From positions 1 to 29,046 of the forward strand of contig CAJNOQ010001725.1 in assembly GCA_905250885.1 (NCBI GenBank): DNA of 29,046 nt. The letters are read 5' to 3'. The number at the start of each line of letters is the position of its first letter. The first letter of the stretch is position 1. A program made the position numbers and the translations under genes. The DNA comes from Didymodactylos carnosus (taxonomy: Eukaryota; Rotifera; Eurotatoria; Philodinida; Philodinidae). This document shows positions 10,412-19,578 of this stretch, in pieces. The notes under the pieces are model-generated. The model saw nothing but the letters and a program-made list of their open reading frames with translations, had not been told where the DNA came from and did no database searches.

Positions 10412-11413
10412 ATGAATAATTCAATAGCTGCATCTTTATCTGAAGATTTATCTTACTATATTAAAATAACAAAGACCATATCTAAAATTGTATCACCGAT
10501 CATTCTAACATTATGTGGTATCGGTAATTTACTCTCATTTTTTGTATTAGTAAGTCGACGTTTACGTAAACAAACAACCACACATTATTTAGCCATATTA
10601 TGTATAGTTGAAGTTGGAACGTGTTTTACTGGTCTTCTGCGACAATTTCTTATCGATGCATTCAACATTGATATTCGTACAATGGATTCTTTTATTACAA
10701 ATCCATATTATCTAACAATATCATGTCGTATTCATATCTACTTGACCTATGTTTTTCTTCGCCTATCATCTGTTCTGTTTGTGGTAGTGACAATTCAGCG
10801 ATATTTGTATGTAGCAAAAAAGTGTATATGTACGCGAAAGAATGTCCTTATTCAATTATTTTTTATTATTTTTACCATTTGTTTATGTGAATTACATTTT
10901 TTAATTTACTATGAATACACATTATCCGATACACGACCTAAGTCTGAACAAAAAATGGAATGTACTGTAAATAAAGAACGTTATCCATATTATTATAAAT
11001 TTCGTAGTGAATATTACGGTAAAATATCATTGTTTCTATTTACATTGTTACCATTTATTTTAATGATTATATTCAATGCTCTACTCATACGTACCATTCA
11101 TCGATCAACGAAACGTAGTCAAAGTAAAAAATCATCAAAAAAAAGAAATATTACCCGTATGTTATTAACGGTTAGTATATTCTATACTATTTTAACTTCA
11201 CCAGCAAGTGTTTATACTGCACTTGCTCCACCAACATTTCAGTTATTACCATGGTACTTCATTCATTGGACACTATTGAAACTTCTATTTTATTTATGTC
11301 ATTCTGTTAACTTTTTACTTTACTGTATTAGCGGCTCAATATTTCGTCAGGAATTTCGTGCAGTGATTTCTTGTCAACCATTGTCCTCACAACATCGTCA
11401 TTATATGCGTTAA
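10412..11413 (+). CDS. Class A (rhodopsin-like) GPCR, FMRFamide-receptor-like type
   Basis: An intronless 333-residue receptor with seven hydrophobic segments, full length for the family. N-terminal NNS glycosylation site at residue 2-4. TM1 carries GIGN (N39), TM2 carries LAILCIVE, the extracellular disulfide pair is probably C105 (top of TM3) and C184 (loop 2), TM3 ends QRY (129-131), loop 3 is a short basic Ser/Lys segment (232-246), TM6 has FYTILTSP without the usual Trp, and TM7 ends NFLLY (300-304) followed by helix 8 SGSIFRQEF. The family couples peptide or amine ligands to G proteins at the plasma membrane; the ligand here is unknown. Three canonical positions are altered: D in TM2 is E67, D/E of DRY is Q129, and P of NPxxY is F301. 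FMRFamide/thyrotropin-type receptors show the last change; the other two are less usual. Confidence 0.88.
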   Translation: MNNSIAASLSEDLSYYIKITKTISKIVSPIILTLCGIGNLLSFFVLVSRRLRKQTTTHYLAILCIVEVGTCFTGLLRQFLIDAFNIDIRTMDSFITNPYYLTISCRIHIYLTYVFLRLSSVLFVVVTIQRYLYVAKKCICTRKNVLIQLFFIIFTICLCELHFLIYYEYTLSDTRPKSEQKMECTVNKERYPYYYKFRSEYYGKISLFLFTLLPFILMIIFNALLIRTIHRSTKRSQSKKSSKKRNITRMLLTVSIFYTILTSPASVYTALAPPTFQLLPWYFIHWTLLKLLFYLCHSVNFLLYCISGSIFRQEFRAVISCQPLSSQHRHYMR

Positions 11414-11607
11414 CAATCACCAGAATTAACCTTTCTAAAGACATTTATCTATTTTTATCTCTGGTCACAACGAAAAACACTCGCTCAAGAATCTGTGAAA
11501 GCTTTTGATTATCTACCGAGGTCAAAACATAATCGTGGAGATAGGATGGGGGTAGAAAATGTCCACAAATCGAGTCCGCTGTAAAATGTTTTTCTTTGAT
11601 GTACATG

Positions 11608-11613
11608 AATAAA
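11608..11613 (+). terminator. Poly(A) signal AATAAA of the GPCR
   Basis: AATAAA occurs 194 bp after the GPCR stop in an AT-rich 3' region, the first canonical signal downstream. Confidence 0.45.
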
Positions 11614-11897
11614 ATACTTTATTTTATATAGTTCAACTGGACTCTTCATATTTTCTAGGTCTCAAAATGCATTATTATTTTAATAATTAATTGATTAACT
11701 ATTTTAAGGTCTATATCGATCGAGCTTGGCGAGCTGCCATTCCAGTGAGTACTAAAATTATTCGGGCGGCAGATTCATGCTTTTTCTTCTTAGGCTGTTC
11801 TCAAAAGTAAACAGCCTGGAAAGGTGTCTTTTGCATCAGACGATCCCAAAATCAGCTGTTCTCTCCTTGGATTATATCCTACCTATACTCACGACAG

Positions 11898-12172
11898 AAC
11901 CTTTCGAGGTGATTAAACGCTTTTTTGCTCGGAATCTAGTGGGTTATAGGTTATCGACCATGCTGATTACGAATATGACCATGAGAGTTGCCCTTAGCCC
12001 TTCGAAGATCTGGTTTTCTAGAAAACCAGTTTTTCAGAAACTCTAAAATATAATCCGAACGATCTTCGAAGGGCTAAGGGCAACCCTCATGGTCATATTC
12101 GTAATCAGCATGGTCGATAACCTATAACCCACTAGATTCCGAGCAAAAAGCGTTTAATCACCTCGAAAGGTT
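11898..12172. mobile_element. 275-bp foldback repeat, arms of about 112 bp
   Basis: 11898-12010 and 12061-12172 are near-perfect inverted copies (shared motif: aacctttcgaggtgattaaa) around a 50-bp loop. The loop begins with a small palindrome tggttttctagaaaacca and continues to ctctaaaatata. A similar loop motif recurs at about 14330-14385 and more loosely elsewhere. The ORF across 11777-12046 is a product of this repeat. Confidence 0.85.
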
Positions 12173-12274
12173 CCCTCGTCAGTCCCACTCTTTCCCTTCC
12201 TCCAAATTTCGAAATCACCTGGCAAATATCGCTTGCTTTCATTGCAACGTACTTTAAATTGACGATTTTATAGT

Positions 12275-12536
12275 GAATCGGAATTTCGCCAACCGGAGTT
12301 TCGTCACATGAATTTCGACAATATCAAAATTCCAAAAGAATTTCAACAGTAATAATTATTACTCTATTAGCAATTCTACAAGTAGTAGTGCTGGAGTACA
12401 AATAAAAACTACGATCATCGGGGTTATATAACTTTTACTGTCGCAATTCTAGGCGAAATTTAACAATATTGTCGAAAGTATTTCGGAATTTCGATTTTGC
12501 CGAAAGTCAGGTGGCGAAATTTCAGTAATCGGATTC
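12275..12536. mobile_element. Small MITE-like repeat with diverged TIRs
   Basis: The left end gaatcggaatttcgccaac and the right end ggtggcgaaatttcagtaat (with cggattc outermost) are imperfect inverted copies. The interior is AT-rich with recurring gaatttcg/cgaaattt words. Target duplication is not clear. Non-coding. Confidence 0.5.
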
Positions 12537-12665
12537 TATCAAATGAAAGAGTAAGGAAAAACACACTATGCAATGACTTTGCTTATTAGTCGTAAAACAT
12601 TTTGTGAAACTACACTCTAGTCGTTTTTGACCGCAAATAATAAACTTCTTCAGCGAAGTTCTTTT

Positions 12666-12671
12666 TTTATT
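12666..12671 (-). terminator. Poly(A) signal AATAAA of the ARH-like gene
   Basis: AATAAA on the minus strand (tttatt on plus) lies 76 bp downstream of the TAA stop at 12748-12750. Confidence 0.45.
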
Positions 12672-12747
12672 TGTCGTTTCCATATGCAAATATTCTTGTG
12701 CGTACGATTCCTCATAAACAGAAGAATAAGTGTTAAAATTCTTATGA

Positions 12748-13785
12748 TTAAGTTTCGTGAGTAGTGGATGACTGACCATGTTCGTTACACCATTGTTCAC
12801 CTTCATAACTGACCCATTTAGCGAGACAAGTTAACAAGTCTTTAGCATAAATATCATTCAACCACATTTGAGGCACTTCATCGATTTTATATAGAGCGCC
12901 AGCTATTTGCATGTAGAGTAACAAGGTAATATTCGATGGGTAACATGGATTTGACCATTTTTCGTTAGTCTCAGAATCATTATTAAATTTTTGTACTGCT
13001 TTTCTTACACCATATTCAAATGAGTTTTCATCATTTTTTAGAAGCCAAAGAACATTTTCTAATGCTCGTAAAATCTCAGACGTGTCCTGTTGTTTATTTT
13101 CTACTTGAAGTATGCATAATAAGTCATTTTTAGACTTTCCTTGTAATGCTAGACACAATAATTCAATATACTTTTGACATGCATCTCTCACATCATTGTC
13201 GTCAGTGTATATGATTTTCACACATTTGTCGGTGTATAAGCGAGCATCATTTATTGAACGGTAGTAGAAATAGGCCAATGGCGATAGACGTAAAAGTATG
13301 GCTATTGGCACATCTCTTCCATGTTGTGGATCCGTCATATTTTCTTCGCCCTTACCAATCTCCAATTGTATAGAGAATTGTTCGAGTTTGTATTTGAGTG
13401 GTAATGGTGGTGAATAAGCGAGACCTACCGATGACATGAAACCGTTCATCCACCAATTTTTATACATCCGATAGACGTGATAAAGATTTAAACCACGTTC
13501 ATAAATTAAACTGATCAACATGCAAAGTGTAAGAGATACATCATTTGTCCAACTTAAACTTAATCCAGATAGACGATTACAACGCATCTCTTTCTCCAGA
13601 ACTTCGACAAGATATGGTTCTGGTTGATAATTAAAATGTTTCCCTATCGTTTCGCCTAATGTCATACATAATAACGAACTTAACAACCGATCATTGGCTA
13701 AAGTTAATGGTGGATCAATGATTGACATGGCATCGGGTCTTTTGCCCAATTCAAGTATCCAATTCTTGTTTGCTTTTGCTACCAT
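12748..13785 (-). CDS. Divergent ADP-ribosylglycohydrolase (DraG/ARH-like) protein
   Basis: A single exon of 345 residues, about full length for the family. Family enzymes remove ADP-ribose from proteins using a binuclear Mg site. Landmarks: DRLLSSLLCMTLGETIG (32-48) matches the first helix (usual GDAxG), SWTNDVSL (78-85) sits at the TDDT metal motif, HGRDVPIAILLRLSPLAYFY (155-174) matches the G..MR..PL region, and VRKAVQKFNNDSET (260-273) followed after an insertion of about 12 residues by YMQIAGALYKIDEVPQMWL matches the GGDTDT...GA.YG...IP..W end. The metal ligands are changed: TDD to T80-N81-D82 and GGDTDT to N-N-D270-S-E272-T. It may be weak, altered in substrate, or a pseudoenzyme. No signal peptide or membrane segment. 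The start ATG at 13783-13785 is the first in frame; an upstream exon is not excluded. Confidence 0.8.
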   Translation of the reverse strand: MVAKANKNWILELGKRPDAMSIIDPPLTLANDRLLSSLLCMTLGETIGKHFNYQPEPYLVEVLEKEMRCNRLSGLSLSWTNDVSLTLCMLISLIYERGLNLYHVYRMYKNWWMNGFMSSVGLAYSPPLPLKYKLEQFSIQLEIGKGEENMTDPQHGRDVPIAILLRLSPLAYFYYRSINDARLYTDKCVKIIYTDDNDVRDACQKYIELLCLALQGKSKNDLLCILQVENKQQDTSEILRALENVLWLLKNDENSFEYGVRKAVQKFNNDSETNEKWSNPCYPSNITLLLYMQIAGALYKIDEVPQMWLNDIYAKDLLTCLAKWVSYEGEQWCNEHGQSSTTHET

Positions 13786-14420
13786 TGTTCACCGTTAAAA
13801 GTAAGTCAATATGTTTCTATCTCTCTATACAAGAGTATTTTAATCTCAAGCTTCAGTTAAAAGTAGTAGGTATCTGTCTTACTGATATGTTTGCATGTGC
13901 TTTTATTCACCTGTTCGTTCTTGTCTTTTTCATTCTTTCTCTGTTTCTCCTGTAATTTTAGCCGTTACAAACAACATTGATATTATATTTATTGTAATGT
14001 GATGGGAAAGAAACGAACATGAGCAAATATATCACAAATAGATAAAATTTAGATTGTTAGATACAAAATCACGAATTGTATACCTGTTTCGTTTCAATAG
14101 AAACAGAAATTGTTAGACCTGCACGAATACTCTAAGGCAGGTGTGGGAGAATGATGTATGCGAAGCTTCATATAAATAAAGCAAAATGGTTCGGTTTAGC
14201 TTCCACTTACAAAATACAGAGATTTTATACGAGGAAACCTTTCGATTCCAGTGACTTGTACATGGATCGATAGATCTCACTGAGGTAGTAAATACCCTAA
14301 AAGGTTCGTGCCCATGATTGCTGAAGACCCGGTTTTCTGGAAAACCAGTTTTTCAAGAATTCTAAAATATAACCAAAACCTTTTCTAATGAGGCATGATT
14401 GTAGCCCGCAAATTTCTGAT
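13786..14420. other. Intergenic stretch with a foldback-core motif
   Basis: Upstream of the ARH-like gene I see no other gene. At 14327-14385 the phrase cggttttctggaaaaccagt followed by ttctaaaatata matches the loop of the foldback element at 12011-12050 with few changes, here without the long arms, suggesting a solo or decayed copy. Confidence 0.5.
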
Positions 14421-15000
14421 TAATTAATTGTTCTTCCTTCTACCTGCTCATCTACTTATGCTGAATGAATGTCTTGTACGACAGCTACAATATTTCAATA
14501 CGCAAATAAAGGATATTCTCGATATGTTTCGCCTAATTTTTACTGACAATCAAAAATAGTTGTTGATTCTCTTGGAGAAATTTTATATTTACTCAAGTTC
14601 TATATAATTTCGACAAATATACAGTATGTCCTTACCCAACGACGATGAATACGAGAATGAAGTTCATAGTTTGCCACACGTCGACTTTTAGTCATATGAC
14701 TGTCACTCTGTGAATTCATGAAAACTGACAAAATATGTGTACTTACTCTGGCAGTCCGCTATTTGCATTTTGCTGGAAGGATTAGCCCTTGTTAAATTGC
14801 GGACTGCCAGAGTAAGTACACATATTTTGTCAGTTTTCATGGATCCACGGAGTGAAAGTCATATGACTAAAAGTCGACGTGTGGCAAACTATGAAATTCA
14901 TCCTCATATTCATCGTCGTTGGGTAAGGACATACTGTATATTTGTCGAAATGACATAGAACTTGAGTAAATACAAAATTTCTCCAAGAGAATCAACAACT

Positions 15001-15239
15001 AGGCATGCACCAGTTCCAATCTTAGGCTTGGAGGATTGGTACAATCAGGATTGGTACCAAGGCTAACTGGAGATTGTTGGGATTGGTACCAAGCCTAACT
15101 GGTGATTGTTGGAATTGTTACCAAGCCTAACTGGAGATTGTTGGGATTGTTACCAAGCCTAACTGGTACCAATCCCGGCTTGGTACCAATCCTGATTGTG
15201 CCAATCCTCCAAGCCTAAGATTGGAACTGGTGCATGCCT
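15001..15239. repeat. Complete 239-bp palindrome inside the 770-bp element
   Basis: 15001-15061 and 15179-15239 are inverted copies with about one mismatch, each ending in the same aggcatgcaccag tip. The 770-bp element therefore contains three copies of its own terminus (15001, 15239 and 15770), as if a short palindromic version were its left half. Confidence 0.85.
15050..15178 (+). repeat. 32-bp tandem repeats, about four copies
   Basis: Units of the form ttggtaccaagcctaactgg plus agattgttggga repeat every 32 bp. A second set with the same period and related sequence lies at about 15620-15720. The words ggtacc, aagcctaactgg and accaatcc dominate both strands. Confidence 0.8.
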
Positions 15240-16029
15240 AATCATAATGATTAACTTTGTGCACAGAGCAGGTGGTTTTTGTTTTGTTTAATCATTTTAT
15301 TAAGATATATTCTAGGTTGATTTGTGTGTATTTTCGATTTATTGATTATTTTCGAAGAAAAAAAACATGAACAAACCTTTGCCTAGTGTCTGTTCTGTCC
15401 TAGCAATCTTCAGAAACCTTTAAGTCCAAGGCACGAAGTGTCTGTTTTAAACTTTGTAAAATCAAAATGGAAATCATAACTTTATCGAAAGGTGAAGAAA
15501 AAAAAACGAATTTGCTGACTGCTGTATTTGCACTCAAAGATTTTATATGCGACGTAGCTATTTAAAACTAAGTCTCGCATTTCGTATATTTTTTGAAAGC
15601 CAAGCCTAACTGATAACAAGCCCGACTGGTACCAATCCTCACTGGAGATTGGTAGGATTGATACCAATCCTGACTGGAGATTGGTAGGATTGGTACCAAG
15701 CCTAACTGGTAACAACCCCGACTGGTACCAATCCTACCAATCCCCAATCGGATTGGACTGGTGCATGCCTATCAACAACTATTTTTGATTGTCAGCAAAA
15801 ATTAGGCGAAACATATCGAGAATATCCTTTATTTGCGTATTGAAATATTGTAGCTGTCGTACAAGACATTCATTCAGCATAAGTAGATGAGCAGGTCGAA
15901 GCAAGAACAGTTAATTATTTACAAAAGAAACGCTGAATCTATCCTAAAAAATATAAGAATAAGATTTTTGTCAGCTTTTTATAATTCTGCTTAGTTATGA
16001 ATTAGTTGAAACAGCCTAAAAGCTTCAGG

Positions 16030-16168
16030 GAGGATCCCTAGGGGGAAAGGCGGCTGCGAGAGCTTTCCGGAGCCCATGAAATGCTTTCTGGAGCTTGAGA
16101 TGCTTGGCATCGGATACTCTCCGATGCTAAGAAAGAAAAAGTCGCCTTTTCCCCCTTGGAGGATTCTC
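16030..16168. mobile_element. 139-bp mini-element with GC-rich TIRs
   Basis: gaggatccctagggggaaag at the left and the complement of cttttcccccttggaggatt at the right form imperfect TIRs of about 26 bp extending to ggcg(g/a)ct. Inside is a small hairpin gcatcgga...tccgatgc. No ORF. TSD not evident. Confidence 0.65.
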
Positions 16169-16418
16169 AATTCATTTATTTACTTAAGTTTCTAGCTTTT
16201 TCGTAAATGCTTTCATGTCAAAACTCGTTTTTTGTAGAATTGAAAATAGATTTTGCTCATTCTATTTTTTTTCTGCTTTTCTTTTATTTTCGAAACTTTT
16301 CGTTTTGATTGTTCTTCATTACATCTGTTAACAATTTGGCTGCATCATCGTCCAGATATTGACGCGATATAAATCGTATTAGAATAGGATTTATCATGAT
16401 GGATCTCTACGAAAGAAG

Positions 16419-17008
16419 CATGCAGCTACTTCTGAGTTGTAACCGGTCTAAAATAAGAGTCCGGACCGGGCCGGCCGATTCAAAACAGCGGAGCGAGCTG
16501 GACCTGCCGGCCACCGGCTAGACCTGTGAAACCGGCAAAAGACTTGCTAATTTTCAAAAATTCTCTAGACTGGTTAAAAAACTGCAAAAGAACGGCCAGT
16601 TTTGAAAAAATGTTTAGACCGGTGAAAAAACGGCAGAAAATCTGCCGGTTTAAATATTTTCTAGACGGACAAGAGGGTAGAAAAACTCACTTTTTTTAGT
16701 GAAGAAGAGAAAAATGCTAAGAATTTATTTTATCTCGCTTATTGATGTAAGACTAGAAAATCCAAAAAATCCAAGCCACCAAAGCAGATGGATCGAGGAT
16801 CCATATTCATGTGGTCCTAATGCTAAGAATTTCAATCGGCAAAAAACCGGTCAATCACCGGCCGGTTTGAAAATCCTTCTAGACCGGCAAAAGATCGATG
16901 GAGGCCGGCGGGTCTAAACTTTTATACCAGACCGGACTGGTACCGAAACCGGCCGCTCGATGATCGTGCGGTCTGCCAGCCCGGTTACAACTCTGAACTA
17001 CTTGCATG
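16419..17008. mobile_element. 590-bp GC-ended element with 28-bp TIRs
   Basis: 16419-16446 and 16981-17008 are inverted copies with few mismatches, both containing gagttgtaaccgg. The ends are GC-rich with ccggaccgggccggcc, and accggcaaaa-type words recur inside (for example 16530, 16610, 16840, 16880). The surrounding DNA is AT-rich. The frame at 16699-16917 is not taken as a gene. Short flanking candidates such as ctactt exist but overlap the TIR, so duplication length is open. Confidence 0.75.
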
Positions 17009-18151
17009 AACAGTAGACGTTTTCAAGCATGACTGCCTTAATAACATATCTGTAGTCGAAGTTTTAATCAAGGACAAACAAGACCTCGTTCGATAAAAGT
17101 TGTGACAAGACAATTATACATTCATTATCAATCCGGAACCTCAAACTGTCGAACTATCTTTGACAGTCACTACATCAGTGCAACAAACATCAACAAACAA
17201 TCGTTAATATGCACATCGAATAATTAGTTAGTCAGCATAAAAATTATACTTCTTATTCAGACTGAATTTTAAAACTATACTAAATCATTAATTGTCTGCC
17301 GCTTTTTCATACTGTAAAATTTCTTGTCTTTAGTTTTTCACTGTTTATAAGATGTCGCTTGAACATGGATGGAAATGAGGCATTTACCGTCCGGCAGTTT
17401 TCTTCTCTCAGAAAACAGCTGGAGAGGTCGTGCTGATTTTAAAATATACAACGAAGTTAGAGTAAGGACGTAAAAGAGCCGGATTTTGAGTTTTTTCTCT
17501 ATTTTATTTTCCAAAGGATTTTACCCGAAAAGTTCGAAAAAAACGGAAGAACTGGTGTATAACTTTCAACAATGTAAACGAATGGCGGCCTAAATTAAAA
17601 ATCAGGCTCTTGTTTAGAAGATTTGTTCAAACTCCCATAGAAACCTTTGATATTGGCACAAATAGTATGAATTCTAAGAGCAGGCACATCAGGCTTTTCA
17701 ATCATGTGTTTAGCGTATGGGGCTTACTTGATCATTAAGAAGCTCTACCTTGGGGTCTACTGTTTTTGTTGAAGTTACTTGAAAATATTAGGATTGGTTG
17801 ATGACATCGTTTCATATCTATCTTTTTGTAGAGTCTTCTTCAGTTCGATAGTGCTAAGCACATTTTTCGAATCCGGATGGGGTTGATATTACATGTTGAT
17901 ATACATCCAAAGCTGAAGAATCGTAACTGTTTCTCAGGAAACGCATTTGCGTACGCTTCCACAGCTGATAGTTGTTACAGCGATTGAGAGAAAGATGGAT
18001 TCAATTGTTCTAAATTTCGATATTTGCAGCAATAAATTTCGCTTTAGGTGAGTAAAGTATTCCGTTTAAGTTTGGAAAAAACAGCCTTATGACTTTATAG
18101 AAGATATGAAAACAAAAATACCAGATTTGTAAACTTCGTTGAGACAGTTCG
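17009..18151. other. Gene-free stretch
   Basis: No ORF or RNA gene is supported here. A weak variant of the foldback-core motif (gttttcttctctcagaaaac then ttttaaaatata) sits at about 17396-17450. Confidence 0.4.
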
Positions 18152-18157
18152 TTTAAT
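18152..18157 (-). terminator. Variant poly(A) signal ATTAAA of the B-box gene
   Basis: ATTAAA on the minus strand lies 24 bp after the TGA stop at 18181-18183, the commonest non-canonical variant at a short but workable distance. Confidence 0.4.
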
Positions 18158-18180
18158 ATTTTCCAGACAAGGCAATCTTC

Positions 18181-19320
18181 TCATACAATACGTACAATGT
18201 CACCTACTTCGTAGAGACTAAGATATAGTTGCCATGGAAACGGACAGCTATGGACATCAATTGGTATCTGATAGAGTTTATTTGTTCGTTTAGTGGACAG
18301 CTGAATAGTTTTCTTATCACAGTTGAGTAACAATCCGATAACATCGTTTTCCACGACATCACCATCATATCCACCGTACTCTGAACTGCCTGATCCTTTC
18401 AGCCAGGCTTGCTTACTTTTGCCTGGTACCCAGCCATACGTGGCTTTTGATGAAATAGATGTTTCCTGCACGGGTATCGATGATGATATTAAACCAAATA
18501 ATGAGTAACCGTGATGCATTTTCTCCAATTTGAGTTGAATAAAATGTTTCCCTGTTGAATACAGATGGGCCCCACGTATCTCTGTGGCACTGTCTGTGGA
18601 ACCAGCATGTACAGCTACTTTGCCGTTGTCTTGGATCTTGACTGGACCATAGGTCTTTGCTGCATCAAATGTATCCCTTTCAATGAGAGTTGTTGAGAGA
18701 TCTGTAGCAAATTCATTTTCTCGTCTTGGTGTCGGTTTATCGAATGTTGGTGAATGCGTTAAAGTAGCAGTGTGAGGCGAATGATGTAAGAGCTGTAGCT
18801 CCTGATCATCTGTTGTAGATCTTGGGACTACTTTAATTACGTCAATCCACGATGAATTTTGGGTTTCTAAACGGATATTCGATGCCATTTGCAGTTCTTC
18901 TTTAAGTTTTTGTAATTCTAATTTCCATTTATCTAGATCTGTTTCGACGTAATTTTCACTTTTTTTACTTTTTCTCAATTCATCGATTAATTTACGCAAG
19001 TCTTTGGTTAACTGATCTTTGTTCTGATCAAGTAATCGACGAATATTTTGTCGTGCTTCGTCGCCAGCTTGCTTTACTTTGTTAATCGATTCTGTTTGCC
19101 ATTTGTTTATTTGATTAAAGAGAAAATTATAAGAACTGTGATCTTTTACTTGGAGTTGTTGTTGAATGAGATCGTGTTCGTAGACAACACGATCGAGTTG
19201 GGTATTTAGTTCAAGCCGATGTTCGTTTGTACATTTTCGACAAAACATTTTTTGACATCCACTACAGGTTAGAATACTATTACCTTTTTGACACTTGATG
19301 CACGGTGATTTATAAGCCAT
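18181..19320 (-). CDS. B-box zinc finger / coiled-coil / SPRY-like protein (TRIM-like without RING)
   Basis: A single exon of 379 residues. The N-terminus has a B-box-type zinc finger: C7-x2-C10-x8-C19-x2-C22-x4-C27-x2-C30-x3-H34. Residues about 40-150 are charged and heptad-like (DLRKLIDELRKSKKS, KLELQKLKEELQM), a probable coiled coil. A polar Ser/Thr/Pro linker follows (about 165-210). Residues about 215-379 resemble a SPRY/B30.2 fold: GKHFIQLKLEKMHHGYSLFG, YGWVPGKSKQAWLKGSG, and GGYDGDVVENDVIGLLLNCD with a final strand. No RING is present, so ubiquitin-ligase activity is not expected; the SPRY-like end would bind a protein partner. The finger lacks an obvious eighth zinc ligand. The ATG at 19318-19320 is 44 bp after tttttttcag on the minus strand, a possible 5' UTR or SL acceptor. 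Partner and process are unknown. Confidence 0.8.
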   Translation of the reverse strand: MAYKSPCIKCQKGNSILTCSGCQKMFCRKCTNEHRLELNTQLDRVVYEHDLIQQQLQVKDHSSYNFLFNQINKWQTESINKVKQAGDEARQNIRRLLDQNKDQLTKDLRKLIDELRKSKKSENYVETDLDKWKLELQKLKEELQMASNIRLETQNSSWIDVIKVVPRSTTDDQELQLLHHSPHTATLTHSPTFDKPTPRRENEFATDLSTTLIERDTFDAAKTYGPVKIQDNGKVAVHAGSTDSATEIRGAHLYSTGKHFIQLKLEKMHHGYSLFGLISSSIPVQETSISSKATYGWVPGKSKQAWLKGSGSSEYGGYDGDVVENDVIGLLLNCDKKTIQLSTKRTNKLYQIPIDVHSCPFPWQLYLSLYEVGDIVRIV

Positions 19321-19412
19321 TTATATTTTTTAATCGAATGAATCTAGATGATATCAATTAGTCAAGCTTTTCTGAAAAAAAACAAAATATAATTATTTCC
19401 CAAACTTATAAG

Positions 19413-19578
19413 CAGGGTCGTAGCCAGAGGGAGGAGAGGATTGGGGTACCGGTCCTTCCCTTGACTTTTGAAAACATGAATTTTTTGCACTGAATCTCGT
19501 CAGAAAAAGTTGCTAATAGATAAGACTTCAGACTATCTCTAAAGGCAAAAAGGTCGCAAAACTCTGGCTGCGGGCCTG
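19413..19578. mobile_element. 166-bp hAT-like MITE
   Basis: The left end cagggtcgtagccagag and the right end ctctggctgcgggcctg are inverted copies. The left tip resembles the CAGGGGCGTAGCCAGG terminus common in hAT-type elements. The flanking octamers cttataag and cttctgag match at 6 of 8 positions, as expected for an old 8-bp duplication. Confidence 0.6.

Larger units (their letters stand above)
15001..15770. mobile_element. 770-bp element with TIR aggcatgcaccag and 10-bp target duplication
   Basis: It starts aggcatgcaccagt and ends actggtgcatgcct, and is flanked by atcaacaact at 14991-15000 and 15771-15780. The uninterrupted opposite arm of the host foldback carries this 10-mer only once, proving the duplication. 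The interior has no believable ORF. A non-autonomous DNA transposon with 9-10-bp duplication fits the Mutator-like class; assignment is inference. Confidence 0.92.
14421..15917. mobile_element. 717-bp foldback element, right arm split by another insertion
   Basis: Left arm 14421-14759 (339 bp) and right arm 14799-15000 plus 15781-15917 (202 + 137 = 339 bp) are inverted copies with scattered mismatches, around a 39-bp loop at 14760-14798. The arms match in length exactly only when 15001-15780 is removed. Outer ends are taattaa-rich, so a target duplication cannot be separated from the TIR, although ttaattaat/ttaattatt would fit 9 bp. The open frame at 14737-14958 lies in the arm and is not taken as a gene. 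Confidence 0.92.

Noticed and set aside
11777..12046. Plus ORF of 89 codons
   Set aside because: Runs through the left arm and loop of a foldback repeat and has no domain.
15482..15715. Minus ORF with repeated RLG/TNP/SGL words
   Set aside because: It is a translation of the 32-bp tandem units of the 770-bp element.
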